From positions 1-64,000 of the forward strand of contig NZ_KQ947398.1 of the NCBI RefSeq assembly GCF_001484965.1: a stretch of 64,000 bases of DNA, given 5' to 3'. The notes under the pieces were generated by a model. The model had not been told where the DNA came from and searched no databases. It saw nothing but the letters and a program-made list of their open reading frames with translations. Made by a program: the position numbers and the translations under genes. This DNA comes from Shouchella shacheensis. Lineage in GTDB: Bacteria > Bacillota > Bacilli > Bacillales > Bacillaceae_D. Each line of letters opens with the position of its first letter. The stretch's first letter is position 1. Shown one piece after another: positions 47,201 to 56,136 of the stretch.

Positions 47201-47664
47201 CGTTTCTCTGTCTGGCCGATTATGTGCGCCCGGTCGGTGAGGAGATGGACTATGTCGGCTTTCTTGCGGTAACGGCTGGCAGCGATGTCCGCGAGGAGGC
47301 TGAGCGTGCCAAGGAAGCTGGTGACTTCCTGTACAGTCACCTCATTCAAGCGGCCGCACTGGAGACAGCGGAAGGACTAGCCGAGCGCGTGCACCAGCAA
47401 ATGCGCGATCGCTGGGGTTTCCCAGACACGGCTGATTTTACAATGGCTGAACGTTTTGCTGCGAAGTATCAAGGGGTACGGGTCTCCTTTGGCTACCCGG
47501 CCTGCCCAAACCTCGAGGATCAGGAAAAGCTGTTTCGCCTCCTGAAGCCAGAAAAAATTGGCATCGAGCTGACCGAAGGGTTTATGATGGAGCCCGAAGC
47601 TTCGGTCACAGCACTCGTCTTTTCCCATCCAGAAGGCCGTTATTTCAATGTGTTGTCGTCGTAA
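44212..47664 (+). CDS. metH: Cobalamin-dependent methionine synthase
   Basis: Transfers a methyl group from 5-methyl-THF via cobalamin to homocysteine. 1,150 residues with all modules: homocysteine/zinc domain (GGCCGTTPAH near 287), pterin domain (GERTNVIGSRKF near 335), cap and B12 domain (DVHDIGKNLVDIILSNNGF near 721 with the axial His, and SGLLVKSAQQM), and the SAM-binding reactivation domain at the C-terminus (VSFGYPACPNLEDQ). Its N-terminal domain is paralogous to the first half of the YitJ-type gene next to it. Last gene of the operon. Confidence 0.97.
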   Translation: MTKTAFEQQLETSILVLDGAMGTMLQEANLTAEDFGGEDYEGCNEYLNETAPDVISHIYRTYLEAGADIISTNTFGSTSVVLDDYDLGHKAFELSRASAELARIEADRFSTEERPRFVAGAMGPTTKSLSVTGGATFAEIEAAYEEQARGLIAGGSDVLLLETSQDMRNVKAAYLGIDAAFKAHGVRLPIMVSGTIEPMGTTLAGQTIEAFYLSLEHMKPAVVGLNCATGPEFMRDHLRSLSELATTNVSCYPNAGLPDEEGKYHETPDSLAKKLEAFAEKGWLNLVGGCCGTTPAHIEKISAVIKGYAPRKVAERSNHAVSGIEPLIYEDSMRPLFVGERTNVIGSRKFKRLITEGKFEEASEIARAQVKRGAHVVDVCLADPDREELEDMEAFLSHVVNKVKVPLMIDSTDEEVIEKALTYSQGKAIINSINLEDGEDRFEAVLPIVKKFGAAVVVGTIDEQGMAVTAERKLEVAKRSHQLLTEKYGIPAEDIIFDPLVFPVGTGDAAYLGSAEATVEGIKRIKEALPNCLTILGVSNVSFGLPPVGREVLNAAYLYHCTQAGLDYAIVNTEKLERYASIADEEKELARKLLFETDDATLADFTAFYRGKKKEKTVEYAHLSLEERLATYVVEGTKEHLSKDLSEALETFASPLDIINGPLMKGMDEVGRLFNNNELIVAEVLQSAEVMKASVAFLEPYMEKKEDDQGKGKILLATVKGDVHDIGKNLVDIILSNNGFTIVNLGIKVTPNELVEAVQKERPSAIGLSGLLVKSAQQMVLTAQDLRTQDISVPILVGGAALTRKFTDTKIAPEYEGLVVYAKDAMNGLDIANRISTAEGRETLGVELSEQRAQKAAYEERKRPQPVAVLDAPPQKSDVAHDFPVFQPADLDEHIIRNYKIDHIYPYVNMQMLLGRHLGVQGKVSRLLQEGDERVVGLMEKVEALFQKAKQEQVLKANALYRFYPAQADGDDLVIYCSEDEKTEIERFSFPRQTHKPFLCLADYVRPVGEEMDYVGFLAVTAGSDVREEAERAKEAGDFLYSHLIQAAALETAEGLAERVHQQMRDRWGFPDTADFTMAERFAAKYQGVRVSFGYPACPNLEDQEKLFRLLKPEKIGIELTEGFMMEPEASVTALVFSHPEGRYFNVLSS

Positions 47665-47675
47665 ATCATCTGCGA

Positions 47676-47706
47676 GATCCGAGGAACGTTTCCTCGGGTC
47701 TTTTTG
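47676..47706 (+). terminator. Terminator of the methionine operon
   Basis: 11-bp stem GATCCGAGGAA / TTCCTCGGGTC with a 3-base loop and TTTTT. The rest of the gap to sleB (47707-47914) shows no clear element; a spore-specific promoter is expected there but I could not place it safely. Confidence 0.85.
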
Positions 47707-47914
47707 TATCTAGGCGGTTGAGATGTCACAAAATCAGATGAGAATCATAAGCAAGCGAGGGAACCACAAAAAGGGCCGCCCTCTTAGGCACTCTCTTCCT
47801 CAAATAGGACCACGCATAAATTCTGTATAAAAACGAAGGGCTGACAAACACTACCGTTAACGACCAAATTCATACACACTTCCCACTTCTATTGTGGGGC
47901 ATAAGGAGGAACAA

Positions 47915-48922
47915 ATGGTGAACATACGGCGAGTGAGCAAGTTCGTTCTACGCGCAGGCGCGGTTCTCGGTCTAGCGGCAAGCTTGTCTTTAACAGGAAC
48001 AGAAGCTGCGGATGCTTTTAGCAAGCAAGTGATTCAAAAAGGGGCGACGGGTAATGATGTCGTTGAGCTGCAGGCTAGGCTGCAGTACGTGGGCTATTAT
48101 AATGGAACGGTGGATGGAGTGTACGGCTGGGGCACATACTGGGCCGTGCGCAACTATCAAAATGAATACGGCATTGAGGTGGATGGACTTGTTGGCGATC
48201 AAATGAAAAATAAGCTAGCAAAAAGCACGGAATACAATGAGGAATTTGTGCAAAAGGCACTTAAAGAAGGGCGTAAATTTTCCCATTACGGCGGCACGCC
48301 AAAGGACGTTCAAAAAGGGGAAAAAGGAAGTGCGGATAGAGGACAACGTGGCCAACAAGGAAGCACAGGTGGTCAAGATGAAGGCAGCTCCCAAGGAGGC
48401 GGCGAGCAAGAACCAGGCGAGAACCAAGCGCCTGAAAATGGCCAAGATCAACCGCAAGGCAATCAGGAACCTGGCGGAGAAGAAGGCGGTGCCCCGGCTC
48501 CCGAGCAACCGGACGCACAAGACAATGAACCCACCATTGAAAAGGCACAAAACGCTCCTGCCGGCTATTCCAATAACGATATTGAATTAATGGCCCAGGC
48601 GGTGTATGGTGAGGCGCGCGGTGAACCATATGAGGGTCAAGTAGCGGTTGCGGCGATCATCGTCAATCGCTTAAACTCGGCGACGTTTCCAGACACGGTG
48701 CCTGGAGTCATTTATGAAGAGCGAGCGTTTACAGCAGTCGCGGATGGCCAAATTAATCTCGGCGCAGACGAAAACGCGAGACAAGCAGTGCTTGATGCAC
48801 TCAACGGTCAAGATCCAACCAACAACTGCCTGTACTATTTTAACCCGGATACAGCAACGTCTGGCTGGATTTGGACTCGTGATCAGGCAAAGCGGATTGG
48901 AAAACATATTTTTGCTTATTAA
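47915..48922 (+). CDS. sleB: Spore cortex-lytic enzyme SleB
   Basis: Germination enzyme (lytic transglycosylase) stored in the spore and activated when the cortex is to be broken down. 335 residues from ATG 47915, with AAGGAGG just upstream. Signal peptide is about 1-34, then a peptidoglycan-binding domain (VVELQARLQYVGYYNGTVDG, about 45-100). A very polar Gly/Gln/Glu-rich linker (about 125-205, with repeats like GGQDEGSSQGGGEQEPGENQ) is longer than usual. The SleB hydrolase domain starts at IELMAQAVYGEARGEPYEG, whose Glu is catalytic. Confidence 0.94.
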   Translation: MVNIRRVSKFVLRAGAVLGLAASLSLTGTEAADAFSKQVIQKGATGNDVVELQARLQYVGYYNGTVDGVYGWGTYWAVRNYQNEYGIEVDGLVGDQMKNKLAKSTEYNEEFVQKALKEGRKFSHYGGTPKDVQKGEKGSADRGQRGQQGSTGGQDEGSSQGGGEQEPGENQAPENGQDQPQGNQEPGGEEGGAPAPEQPDAQDNEPTIEKAQNAPAGYSNNDIELMAQAVYGEARGEPYEGQVAVAAIIVNRLNSATFPDTVPGVIYEERAFTAVADGQINLGADENARQAVLDALNGQDPTNNCLYYFNPDTATSGWIWTRDQAKRIGKHIFAY

Positions 48923-48940
48923 GATGGAGGTGCACAACCG

Positions 48941-50293
48941 ATGATTCGTAATATCACTATTGCCGCTCTTGCCATTGCTGTCGCTGGTACAGGATACTGG
49001 GGCTACACGGAGATGCAGCAAAAAGAGCAGCTGCAGATTAGCAAAGAGAACGACTACCAGCGAGCGTTTCACGATCTGACCTATCATGTTGATCAAATTG
49101 AAGACGACCTTGGAAAAACACTTGCGATGAATAGCCAGCGTCAATTAACACCGGCGCTAGCGAATGTGTGGCGAGCCACAAGTCTTGCGGAAAATAACAT
49201 GGCCGAACTGCCCGTGCAGGGCTTGGAACTAAGCGAGGCAGAGGAATACTTATTTAAAGTAGCCGATTTTGCGAACCGTACGGCAATCCGTGACTTAGAC
49301 AATGAGCCCCTGTCGGATAAGGAGTATGAAACCTTGACTCAGCTTTACGAACAGTCCGGCTCGATTCGAGAAAACATGCGCGAATCCCAAGCGATGATGA
49401 TGCAGCAACATAAACAATGGCTGGATATGGACGAGGAGCTCGCCCATGAGCCTAAAGAATCCTCCGTAGCGGGGAACTTTGAGAAAATGAATGAATCGGT
49501 CAAAGGGTTTAGTGAGGTAGAGTGGGGAGCTACAGACTCCGCGATTCGCAACTTGAATGGAGAGTTAAAAGAAGCGCTAGCCGGACGTGAGAAAGTCAGC
49601 AAAGAAGAGGCCAAAGAAAAGGCTCTTGAATACTTACAATTGGGTGAAGGCACAAATGTGCAAATATCAGATGCCGCAGAGGCTCTAGAATACCCGGCCT
49701 ATTCGCTTGTCATTGACGATCCGGACAGAGGGGCCAACTATAGCATGGATATGAGTGTTGAGGGCGGAGAGCCGATTTGGTTTTTGCAGGACCGTCAAAT
49801 TGACCAAGCTTCTCTTGGTTTGAATGAAGCTTCTGACAAAGCTCAGGCTTTCCTCGAACGTGGAGGGAAAGAATCCATGCAGCTTGTAGACAGCAATCAG
49901 TACGACAATATAGGAGTGTTTGAATTTGCTCATGTGGAGGACGATGTCCGCGTGTATCCGGATAGCGTGACCATTGAAGTAGCGCTTGATGATGGCGATG
50001 TGATTTCCTACGTTGGCCGAGGGCATTTGATTCATCATGATAACGAAAGGGACATTCCAGAACCAGCCATCACGAAAGAAGAAGCAGAAGCAAACGTGAA
50101 TCCGCAGGTTCAAATTATGGAAGACCATCTAGCGATGATTGAAAATGATGTCCATGAAAAAGTGCTCGCATACGAATTTTACGGAACGATCAACAATGAT
50201 ACGTACCGCATTTTCATCAACGCCGAAACGGGCGAAGAAGAAAAAGTAGATCGAATGCATGGAGCAGAGCCTGTATATAACTTCGCAGAGTAG
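48941..50293 (+). CDS. ypeB: Germination protein YpeB
   Basis: Partner needed for SleB to be stable and correctly located in the spore. 450 residues: N-terminal membrane anchor (ITIAALAIAVAGTGYWGY), a helical domain, then repeated PepSY-type domains in the C-terminal half (EEAKEKALEYL, KEEAEANVNP). Ribosome site GGAGGT at 48926. It follows sleB by 18 bases, which confirms a sleB-ypeB operon expressed in the forespore. Confidence 0.94.
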   Translation: MIRNITIAALAIAVAGTGYWGYTEMQQKEQLQISKENDYQRAFHDLTYHVDQIEDDLGKTLAMNSQRQLTPALANVWRATSLAENNMAELPVQGLELSEAEEYLFKVADFANRTAIRDLDNEPLSDKEYETLTQLYEQSGSIRENMRESQAMMMQQHKQWLDMDEELAHEPKESSVAGNFEKMNESVKGFSEVEWGATDSAIRNLNGELKEALAGREKVSKEEAKEKALEYLQLGEGTNVQISDAAEALEYPAYSLVIDDPDRGANYSMDMSVEGGEPIWFLQDRQIDQASLGLNEASDKAQAFLERGGKESMQLVDSNQYDNIGVFEFAHVEDDVRVYPDSVTIEVALDDGDVISYVGRGHLIHHDNERDIPEPAITKEEAEANVNPQVQIMEDHLAMIENDVHEKVLAYEFYGTINNDTYRIFINAETGEEEKVDRMHGAEPVYNFAE

Positions 50294-50302
50294 GAACCAA
50301 CT

Positions 50303-50345
50303 AGCCCTTGGAGGCTCGCTACAACGAGTCTCCGGGGGTTTTCCT
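50303..50345 (+). terminator. Terminator of sleB-ypeB
   Basis: Long stem with CCTTGGAGGCTCG pairing to CGAGTCTCCGGGG (some G-U) and TTTT after it. Confidence 0.8.
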
Positions 50346-50349
50346 ATGT

Positions 50350-50402
50350 CCCCGGCCTTCCAAAATCCTCGCTTCTAAGCGACCCGCCTGCGCTTTTCGT
50401 GG
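50350..50402 (-). repeat. Intergenic hairpin repeat, partial copy D
   Basis: Only the right-hand third of a type 1 unit remains (CCGGCCTTCCAAAATCC, CGCTTCTAAGCGACCCGCC, TGCGCTTTTCG). It lies where ypfA is found in B. subtilis, between ypeB and cmk. Confidence 0.75.
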
Positions 50403-50537
50403 CTTGCGATTTTTCAGAAACATGCCATAATAGGGGCATACTAAGAAAAGCCCCTCTTGCCGATAGATATGGATTGAAATGTGGCTTCTTTCATTGTACG
50501 CTTAATGGGAGAGACTTGTAGGAAAGAGTTGTGGAGA

Positions 50538-51212
50538 ATGACGAACAGTGTGAATGTGGCCATTGACGGTCCGGCGGGTGCTGGAAAAAGCACCGTGGCC
50601 AAACAAATTGCCAAGCGACTCGGGTTTCTGTATATCGATACGGGCGCGATGTACCGAACGCTTACGTATGCGGCCCTTCGTGAAGGGGTTAGCGTGCATG
50701 ACGGACAGGCTCTTTACAAGTTGCTTGAAGGTGGACGCATAGAGCTTGATACCTCAGGACAGGGGGCGAACGTTTTCTGGAATGAGACCGATGTGACAGA
50801 AGCGATTCGAAGCAATGAGGTTAATGCGAATGTTTCGGCCGTCGCCAGTCATGAGCCCGTTAGACGCGCGATGGTGCAGCAGCAGCAGCTTTTAGCCACG
50901 AAAGCCAACGCGGTGCTTGATGGGCGTGACGTTGGCACGCACGTTCTGCCTCATGCGAACCTTAAGGTATTTTTAACGGCCTCAGTATTGGAGCGAGCTA
51001 AAAGACGGTACGAAGAGCAGCTTGCAAACGGGATGGACTCGGACTTTGAATTACTAAAGCGAGAGATCGCCATGCGAGATGAGCTTGATTCTACCCGTGA
51101 GGTAGCGCCCTTGCAAAAGGCGGAGGATGCGGTAGAACTCGATACCACTTTGATGACGTTTGAGGAAGTGGTCGAGACTATCTATGATTTGGTAAAGGAG
51201 CGAACAGCGTAA
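50538..51212 (+). CDS. cmk: Cytidylate kinase
   Basis: Phosphorylates CMP/dCMP with ATP for nucleotide and phospholipid synthesis. 224 residues from ATG 50538, the same length as in B. subtilis. P-loop GPAGAGKSTVAKQIAKRLG at 11-29, substrate motifs YIDTGAMYR near 36 and GRDVGTHVLP near 130, and the CMP-kinase insert are present. The ribosome site is not ideal: AGGAAAG at 50521 would suit ATG 50538 or TTG 50529. The next gene starts directly after the stop. Confidence 0.95.
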   Translation: MTNSVNVAIDGPAGAGKSTVAKQIAKRLGFLYIDTGAMYRTLTYAALREGVSVHDGQALYKLLEGGRIELDTSGQGANVFWNETDVTEAIRSNEVNANVSAVASHEPVRRAMVQQQQLLATKANAVLDGRDVGTHVLPHANLKVFLTASVLERAKRRYEEQLANGMDSDFELLKREIAMRDELDSTREVAPLQKAEDAVELDTTLMTFEEVVETIYDLVKERTA

Positions 51213-51800
51213 ATGAGCTTGTACGATGTTGGGAAGTTTGCCTGTCGCCTTTTTCTAAATGCGGGCTACAAAGTAGAGGTTATAGGCAAGGAAAACATTC
51301 CGGATGACGGAGGTGTTCTTCTGTGCTGCAACCATATTAGCAATTATGATCCGCCACTGCTTGGCTCCTATATTGAACGGCCAGTGCACTATATGGCCAA
51401 GCAGGAGCTGTTCGATAAGCCTGTGCTTAAATGGCTACTCCCAAAGCTTAAAGCATTCCCTGTGAAGCGGGGAGGGGGCGATAAGCAGTCGCTTAGGCGG
51501 GGGCTCTCATATTTAAAAGAAGGTCATATGATTGGCCTATTTCCAGAAGGAACTAGAAGCAAAACGGGAGAGCTCGGCAAAGGTCTGGCGGGCGTTGGGT
51601 TTTTTGCGCTTCGGAGCAATGCCTATATTGTTCCTTGTGCGATCATAGGCCCTTACCAAAAGCGACAACCAGTAAAGCTCGTCTACGGTAAGCCTTTTGA
51701 TATGTCGACCTTGCGCGAAAACAAAGCGACGGCAGAGGAAGCAACCACAGCGATTATGGGTGAGATCGAGCAACTGATCGCCACCCATCGTCCGACGTAA
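51213..51800 (+). CDS. plsC: 1-acyl-sn-glycerol-3-phosphate acyltransferase (PlsC-like)
   Basis: Adds the second acyl chain in phosphatidic acid synthesis at the membrane. 195 residues with the acyltransferase motifs HISNYDPP near 41 (HX4D), a basic patch AFPVKRGGGD, and FPEGTRSKTG near 110. It abuts cmk (no gap), suggesting coupling. plsY and gpsA occur a few kilobases downstream, so three phospholipid enzymes cluster here. The symbol follows function; paralogues may exist elsewhere. Confidence 0.87.
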   Translation: MSLYDVGKFACRLFLNAGYKVEVIGKENIPDDGGVLLCCNHISNYDPPLLGSYIERPVHYMAKQELFDKPVLKWLLPKLKAFPVKRGGGDKQSLRRGLSYLKEGHMIGLFPEGTRSKTGELGKGLAGVGFFALRSNAYIVPCAIIGPYQKRQPVKLVYGKPFDMSTLRENKATAEEATTAIMGEIEQLIATHRPT

Positions 51801-51990
51801 GAACATAAAACGTTTTCTTTCCTCGGGCGGATCATGGTATGATAACAGAACTAGATGTATATGATGAAACTTCCCGGCAGAAGATCTCCTGCTGTTGGTT
51901 GTTTTTTAAAAAATGATTCCTTGGAGTAGGGATTCCGGGGGGATTTGTACAACCGGCTGATGGCCGGAATGAATGAGGAGGCAAACGTCA

Positions 51991-53142
51991 ATGGTTGAAG
52001 AAATGAATAACGAAATGAATGAGATGAAGTCCTTTTCAGTGGGCGATGTCGTCTCAGGTAAAGTGACAAAGGTGGAGGACAAGCAGGCATATGTGGATGT
52101 TGGCTTTAAAGTAGACGGAATTGTGCCTATTAGCGAGCTTTCCAGCCTGCATGTTGAGAAAGTAAGCGATGTGCTTACGGTTGATGATGAAATTGAACTT
52201 TCGGTACAAAAAGTATCTGATGACGAGCTTGTGCTCTCTAAGCGCGCAGTTCTTGCAGCGAAAGCATGGGACAAGCTTCACACCGCCTATGAAACAGGGG
52301 AGATTATTGAAGCAGAAGTGGCAGAAGTGGTAAAAGGCGGCTTAGTCGTCGATGTAGGAGTGCGTGGTTTTATCCCTGCCTCTCTTGTAGAGCGCCATTA
52401 TGTCGACGACTTTAGTGACTATAAAGGCAAAACCTTACGCCTAAAAGTTGCGGAAATCGATCAAGAAAACAACAAGCTAATTTTGAGTCAGCGTGCCGTT
52501 CTTGATGCTGAGGTTGAAGAGAAGAAGAAAAGTATTCTTGAATCGATCTCAAGCGGCGATGTGATTGAGGGAACGGTTCAACGCTTAACCAAGTTTGGAG
52601 CCTTTGTGGACGTAGGTGGTGTTGACGGACTTGTGCATATTTCGCAAATCGCTCATCACCGTGTAGAAACGCCAGGAGATGTTCTGACGGAAGGTGACAA
52701 AGTTAATGTGAAGGTCCTTGCGGTCGATCCAGACAGCGAACGTGTTTCTCTTTCCATCAAGGAAACGCAAGCAGGCCCTTGGGAAAACATTGGCAGTCAG
52801 TTTGCGGTCGGCGATGTTCTGCAAGGCACAGTGAAACGCCTCGTTTCGTTTGGTGCTTTTGTTGAGGTCGCTCCTGGTGTGGAGGGACTTGTGCATATTT
52901 CGCAAATCTCTCACCGTCATATCGGGACGCCTCAAGAAGTGTTAGAGGAAGGACAAAAAGTCGAAGCGAAAGTCCTTGATGTAAATGAAGCGGACAAACG
53001 TATTTCCCTAAGCATTAAGGATGCAGCAGAAAACGAAGAACAGCCGGAATCTTATTCGTATGAGGGTGGTCATGAGGAAGACTCTGGCGGCTTCTCTCTT
53101 GGAGATATGATTGGCGATCAGCTAAAAAAATACCGTAATTAA
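51991..53142 (+). CDS. ypfD: S1 RNA-binding domain protein (30S ribosomal protein S1 homologue, YpfD type)
   Basis: 383 residues with four consecutive S1 domains (beginning near 15, 100, 185 and 270). The last two are the most canonical (GTVQRLTKFGAFVDVGGVDGLVHISQ and its twin). The short four-domain form is that of Bacillus rather than the six-domain E. coli S1. ATG 51991 is set by GAGGAGG at 51975. It may help initiation on some mRNAs; in B. subtilis the homologue is not essential. Confidence 0.93.
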   Translation: MVEEMNNEMNEMKSFSVGDVVSGKVTKVEDKQAYVDVGFKVDGIVPISELSSLHVEKVSDVLTVDDEIELSVQKVSDDELVLSKRAVLAAKAWDKLHTAYETGEIIEAEVAEVVKGGLVVDVGVRGFIPASLVERHYVDDFSDYKGKTLRLKVAEIDQENNKLILSQRAVLDAEVEEKKKSILESISSGDVIEGTVQRLTKFGAFVDVGGVDGLVHISQIAHHRVETPGDVLTEGDKVNVKVLAVDPDSERVSLSIKETQAGPWENIGSQFAVGDVLQGTVKRLVSFGAFVEVAPGVEGLVHISQISHRHIGTPQEVLEEGQKVEAKVLDVNEADKRISLSIKDAAENEEQPESYSYEGGHEEDSGGFSLGDMIGDQLKKYRN

Positions 53143-53157
53143 GGGTAAGCAAAAGAC

Positions 53158-53195
53158 GGCTCTCACGCTTCTTCGTTAAGCGTGGGGCCTTTTTT
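53158..53195 (+). terminator. Terminator of the S1-like gene
   Basis: GGCTCTCACGCTT pairs with AAGCGTGGGGCC (G-U pairs included), followed by TTTTTT. Confidence 0.8.
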
Positions 53196-53396
53196 CTAGC
53201 TTCGGTGGGAGAGAAGCTCGAGATTTTTCGCCCCGGTAACGGTTTCTTCACGCCGCCAGTTCAAGTTAAGTTCGGACTTGATCTGCCGTCGCTCCAGAAC
53301 TTGTCGCTCGCGAGCAGGACGCCTCCGCTTTTCGGTATGGTCTAGCTCCGGCGCCCACTCGCTCCACAACTGGGCGGGGCCCTTCGCTTTTGGATT
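53196..53396 (-). repeat. Intergenic hairpin repeats, copies E
   Basis: A type 1 beginning (GAGAAGCTCGAGATTTTTCGCC) joins a type 2 middle (AAGTTCGGACTTGATCTGCCGTCGCT ... GTCGCTCGCGAGCAGG), then another partial type 2 end (GGCGCCCACTCGCTCC...GGGCCCTTCGC). It looks like a recombinant of the two subtypes. It fills the space between the S1-like gene and yphA. Confidence 0.75.
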
Positions 53397-53459
53397 TTGC
53401 GAAAGGTTGGTCTAAAAACAAACGAGACCGTCCATACTGATGCCCATGGAGGTGTTTAG

Positions 53460-54086
53460 ATGGACGGTGCGATTCTCTATTGGTTTGGTTGGATGGCCTG
53501 GATTATTGGCACGTTTTTTTGGGGGAAGACACGCGAAAGATTCCTCTATTGTCTTGCTATATTAGTCTTATTGTCTCTCATTCCTGTTTCATTAGAAGTG
53601 GGCCCAATTGAAGTGAGTGCAGGGTACGTCTTTGCCCTTTTGGCCTGTTATTTTTGCTGGCGGAGCACTCCCGTTGGCAAGCTACTTTATGGAGTATTCG
53701 CTTCCTCGCTCACAGCAGCGGTCTATGTAGGAGTTAGCCTTGTACTTTTGTTTGACCCTGTCCTGCTCATCGTGGATGAACTCTACATTTTGTGCGCCGC
53801 CGTTGTGCTCGCAAGTCTGCTTCTCGCGAAAAAGTGGCGTGGGCGTCTTTTGCTTGCTTTTACAGGGCTCTTGCATGGCGAAGTGGCGATGGTCGTCTAT
53901 AAAGAGTCGCTTCACGGCTGGGCAATGGTAGGAACGCTTGAGTTCTTTGATGTTTTGGCGTTTACTTTTTTCAGTCTCCTGAGTCTCGGTAGCGGGGCGT
54001 GGGTGATTAAGCAATTGGAGAGACTTGCAGCAAGGCCCGTGCAGAAATCCCCTTATTTTACAGATAAGATAGACAAGCATGCCTGA
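53460..54086 (+). CDS. yphA: YphA family membrane protein
   Basis: 208 residues, about six to seven transmembrane segments, no catalytic motif seen. Length, hydrophobic layout and place directly before der match B. subtilis YphA, whose function is unknown. ATG 53460 has GGAGGTG at 53450. Start of the yphA-der-plsY-gpsA run. Confidence 0.75.
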   Translation: MDGAILYWFGWMAWIIGTFFWGKTRERFLYCLAILVLLSLIPVSLEVGPIEVSAGYVFALLACYFCWRSTPVGKLLYGVFASSLTAAVYVGVSLVLLFDPVLLIVDELYILCAAVVLASLLLAKKWRGRLLLAFTGLLHGEVAMVVYKESLHGWAMVGTLEFFDVLAFTFFSLLSLGSGAWVIKQLERLAARPVQKSPYFTDKIDKHA

Positions 54087-54164
54087 GTTTAGTAAAATGA
54101 ACAGGCTACAAAGGGACGATGAACTCGAACCTAAAGGTAGGTCAGAGAGAAAGGTAGTGAGAGG

Positions 54165-55478
54165 ATGACAAAACCTGTTGTTGCAATTGTTGGTCGTCCA
54201 AATGTGGGAAAGTCAACAATTTTCAATCGAGTGGTAGGGGAACGAGTGGCCATTGTCGAAGATTTACCAGGAGTCACACGGGATCGTCTTTACAGCAAAG
54301 GGGAATGGCTCAATCACGAGTTTTATGTTATAGATACCGGTGGAATTGAACTGGGGAATGAACCTCTTCTTGTGCAAATGCGCCAGCAGGCGGAACTTGC
54401 GATCGAGGAAGCTCATGTGATTATTCTTATGGTCAATGGACGCGAAGGCATTACAGCGGCGGATCAAGAAGTCGCCAATTTGCTCTTCCGTTCAAAGAAG
54501 CCGGTGGTGCTTGCTGTGAATAAAATTGATAATCTGGAGATGCGCGCGGACGTTTACGAGTTCTACTCGCTAGGAATGGGAGAACCGTTCAGCATTTCTG
54601 GTTCTCATGGTCTTGGGCTTGGCGACATGCTGGATGAAGTCGTCAGGCACTTTCCGGAGGAAACGGACGATAACGTTGATGAAGATACGATTAGAATGGC
54701 GCTCATTGGCCGTCCAAATGTTGGCAAATCGTCGCTTGTCAATGCTTTGCTTGGGGAAGAGCGAGTGATTGTCAGCCAAATTCCTGGCACGACGAGGGAC
54801 GCAATTGACACTTCCTTCACGAAAGACGACCAAGATTACGTGGTCATCGATACGGCTGGGATGCGTAAGCGCGGCAAAGTCTATGAAGCCACGGAAAAAT
54901 ACAGCGTTCTTCGCTCTTTGAAGGCGATTGAGCGTTCGGATGTGGTTCTCGTCGTGATCGATGCCGAAGAAGGCATTATTGAGCAGGACAAAAAGATTGC
55001 CGGCTATGCACATGAGGCTGGGCGGGCGGTTGTCTTGGTAGTGAACAAGTGGGATGCCGTTGAGAAGACGGATAAGACGATGCGAGAATTTGAACAGAAA
55101 ATTCGAGACGGGTTTCAGTTTCTTTCCTATGCCCCGGTTGTGTTCCTTTCCGCAAAAACAACGCAACGATTGCATCTGCTTCTTCCCGTCGTTCAGTTTG
55201 TTTCTGAAAACCATCATCTGCGCGTCCCGACCCATGTCTTGAATGACATGATTATGGATGCCGTAGCGATGAATCCGACGCCAACCGATAAGGGGAAGCG
55301 CCTGAAGATCAACTACGTGACACAAGTAGCCGTTCAGCCGCCGACGTTCGTCTTCTTTGTCAATGAACCTGAGCTATTGCACTTTTCATACAAACGCTTT
55401 TTGGAAAATCGGTTGCGGGCCACCTTTGAGTTTGAAGGGACGCCGGTTCGCATCATCGCACGAAAGAAAAACGATTAA
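54165..55478 (+). CDS. der: Ribosome biogenesis GTPase Der (EngA)
   Basis: Essential GTPase for assembly of the 50S subunit. 437 residues with two tandem G domains: [16 protein letters not shown] at 10-25 and [16 protein letters not shown] near 182. Their DxxG and NKxD motifs are visible (DTGGIE, NKID; DTAGMR, NKWD). A C-terminal KH-like domain follows and ends in the usual basic patch. Ribosome site GAGAGG at 54158. Confidence 0.97.
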   Translation: MTKPVVAIVGRPNVGKSTIFNRVVGERVAIVEDLPGVTRDRLYSKGEWLNHEFYVIDTGGIELGNEPLLVQMRQQAELAIEEAHVIILMVNGREGITAADQEVANLLFRSKKPVVLAVNKIDNLEMRADVYEFYSLGMGEPFSISGSHGLGLGDMLDEVVRHFPEETDDNVDEDTIRMALIGRPNVGKSSLVNALLGEERVIVSQIPGTTRDAIDTSFTKDDQDYVVIDTAGMRKRGKVYEATEKYSVLRSLKAIERSDVVLVVIDAEEGIIEQDKKIAGYAHEAGRAVVLVVNKWDAVEKTDKTMREFEQKIRDGFQFLSYAPVVFLSAKTTQRLHLLLPVVQFVSENHHLRVPTHVLNDMIMDAVAMNPTPTDKGKRLKINYVTQVAVQPPTFVFFVNEPELLHFSYKRFLENRLRATFEFEGTPVRIIARKKND

Positions 55479-55500
55479 CCATTGTTAGGGGGAGAATGGT

Positions 55501-56124
55501 TTGACGTTGGTTGCTTTCATTGTTACAGCCGTGGTTGGTTATTTGCTTGGTTCTATTAGCTTTAGCTATTTAATTGCCAAGAAGCTTATGAAAATTGACA
55601 TTCGTTCTACAGGCAGCGGAAACGCCGGAGCGACAAATACATTGCGTGTTCTAGGGGTAGGACCAGCCATCGCGGTGCTTGGACTTGATATCTTAAAAGG
55701 GATCGTCACCGTTTGGCTTGCCATTTGGGTTTCTTCCGATGGCAACAATCTAGTGCCTGCGGTGGCTGGATTTGCGGCCATTGTTGGGCATAACTGGCCT
55801 GTTTATTTTAACTTTCGAGGGGGCAAAGGAGTAGCGACGACCATTGGGGTAGTAGCCACGCTCCTCTTTTACCCAGCGCTGATTGCTGGCATTGTTGCCA
55901 TTTTAAGCATCGTATTTACACGGTTTGTGTCTCTTGGGTCTCTCTTGTTTGGACTGTTGACTCCAGTTGCCGCTCTACTGCTGCTGCCGGTTTACCCGTA
56001 TCCAACTGCATACATATGGTTCTCGGTTTTACTTGCCCTTCTGTCGTTTTGGAGACATCGCGACAATCTTAGTCGGTTACTTTCTGGAACAGAAAGCAAA
56101 ATTGGTGCTAGAAAGCAAGCTTGA
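55501..56124 (+). CDS. plsY: Acyl-phosphate:glycerol-3-phosphate acyltransferase PlsY
   Basis: First acylation in phospholipid synthesis, using acyl-phosphate. 207 residues, five membrane segments. The three family motifs are present: GSISFSY near 16, RSTGSGNAGATN near 36 and NFRGGKGVATT near 103. Start TTG 55501 (GGGGGAG at 55488); no ATG or GTG fits better. The place between der and gpsA couples it to the supply of its glycerol-3-phosphate substrate. Confidence 0.95.
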   Translation: MTLVAFIVTAVVGYLLGSISFSYLIAKKLMKIDIRSTGSGNAGATNTLRVLGVGPAIAVLGLDILKGIVTVWLAIWVSSDGNNLVPAVAGFAAIVGHNWPVYFNFRGGKGVATTIGVVATLLFYPALIAGIVAILSIVFTRFVSLGSLLFGLLTPVAALLLLPVYPYPTAYIWFSVLLALLSFWRHRDNLSRLLSGTESKIGARKQA

Positions 56125-56136
56125 GGAGGAGATGTG

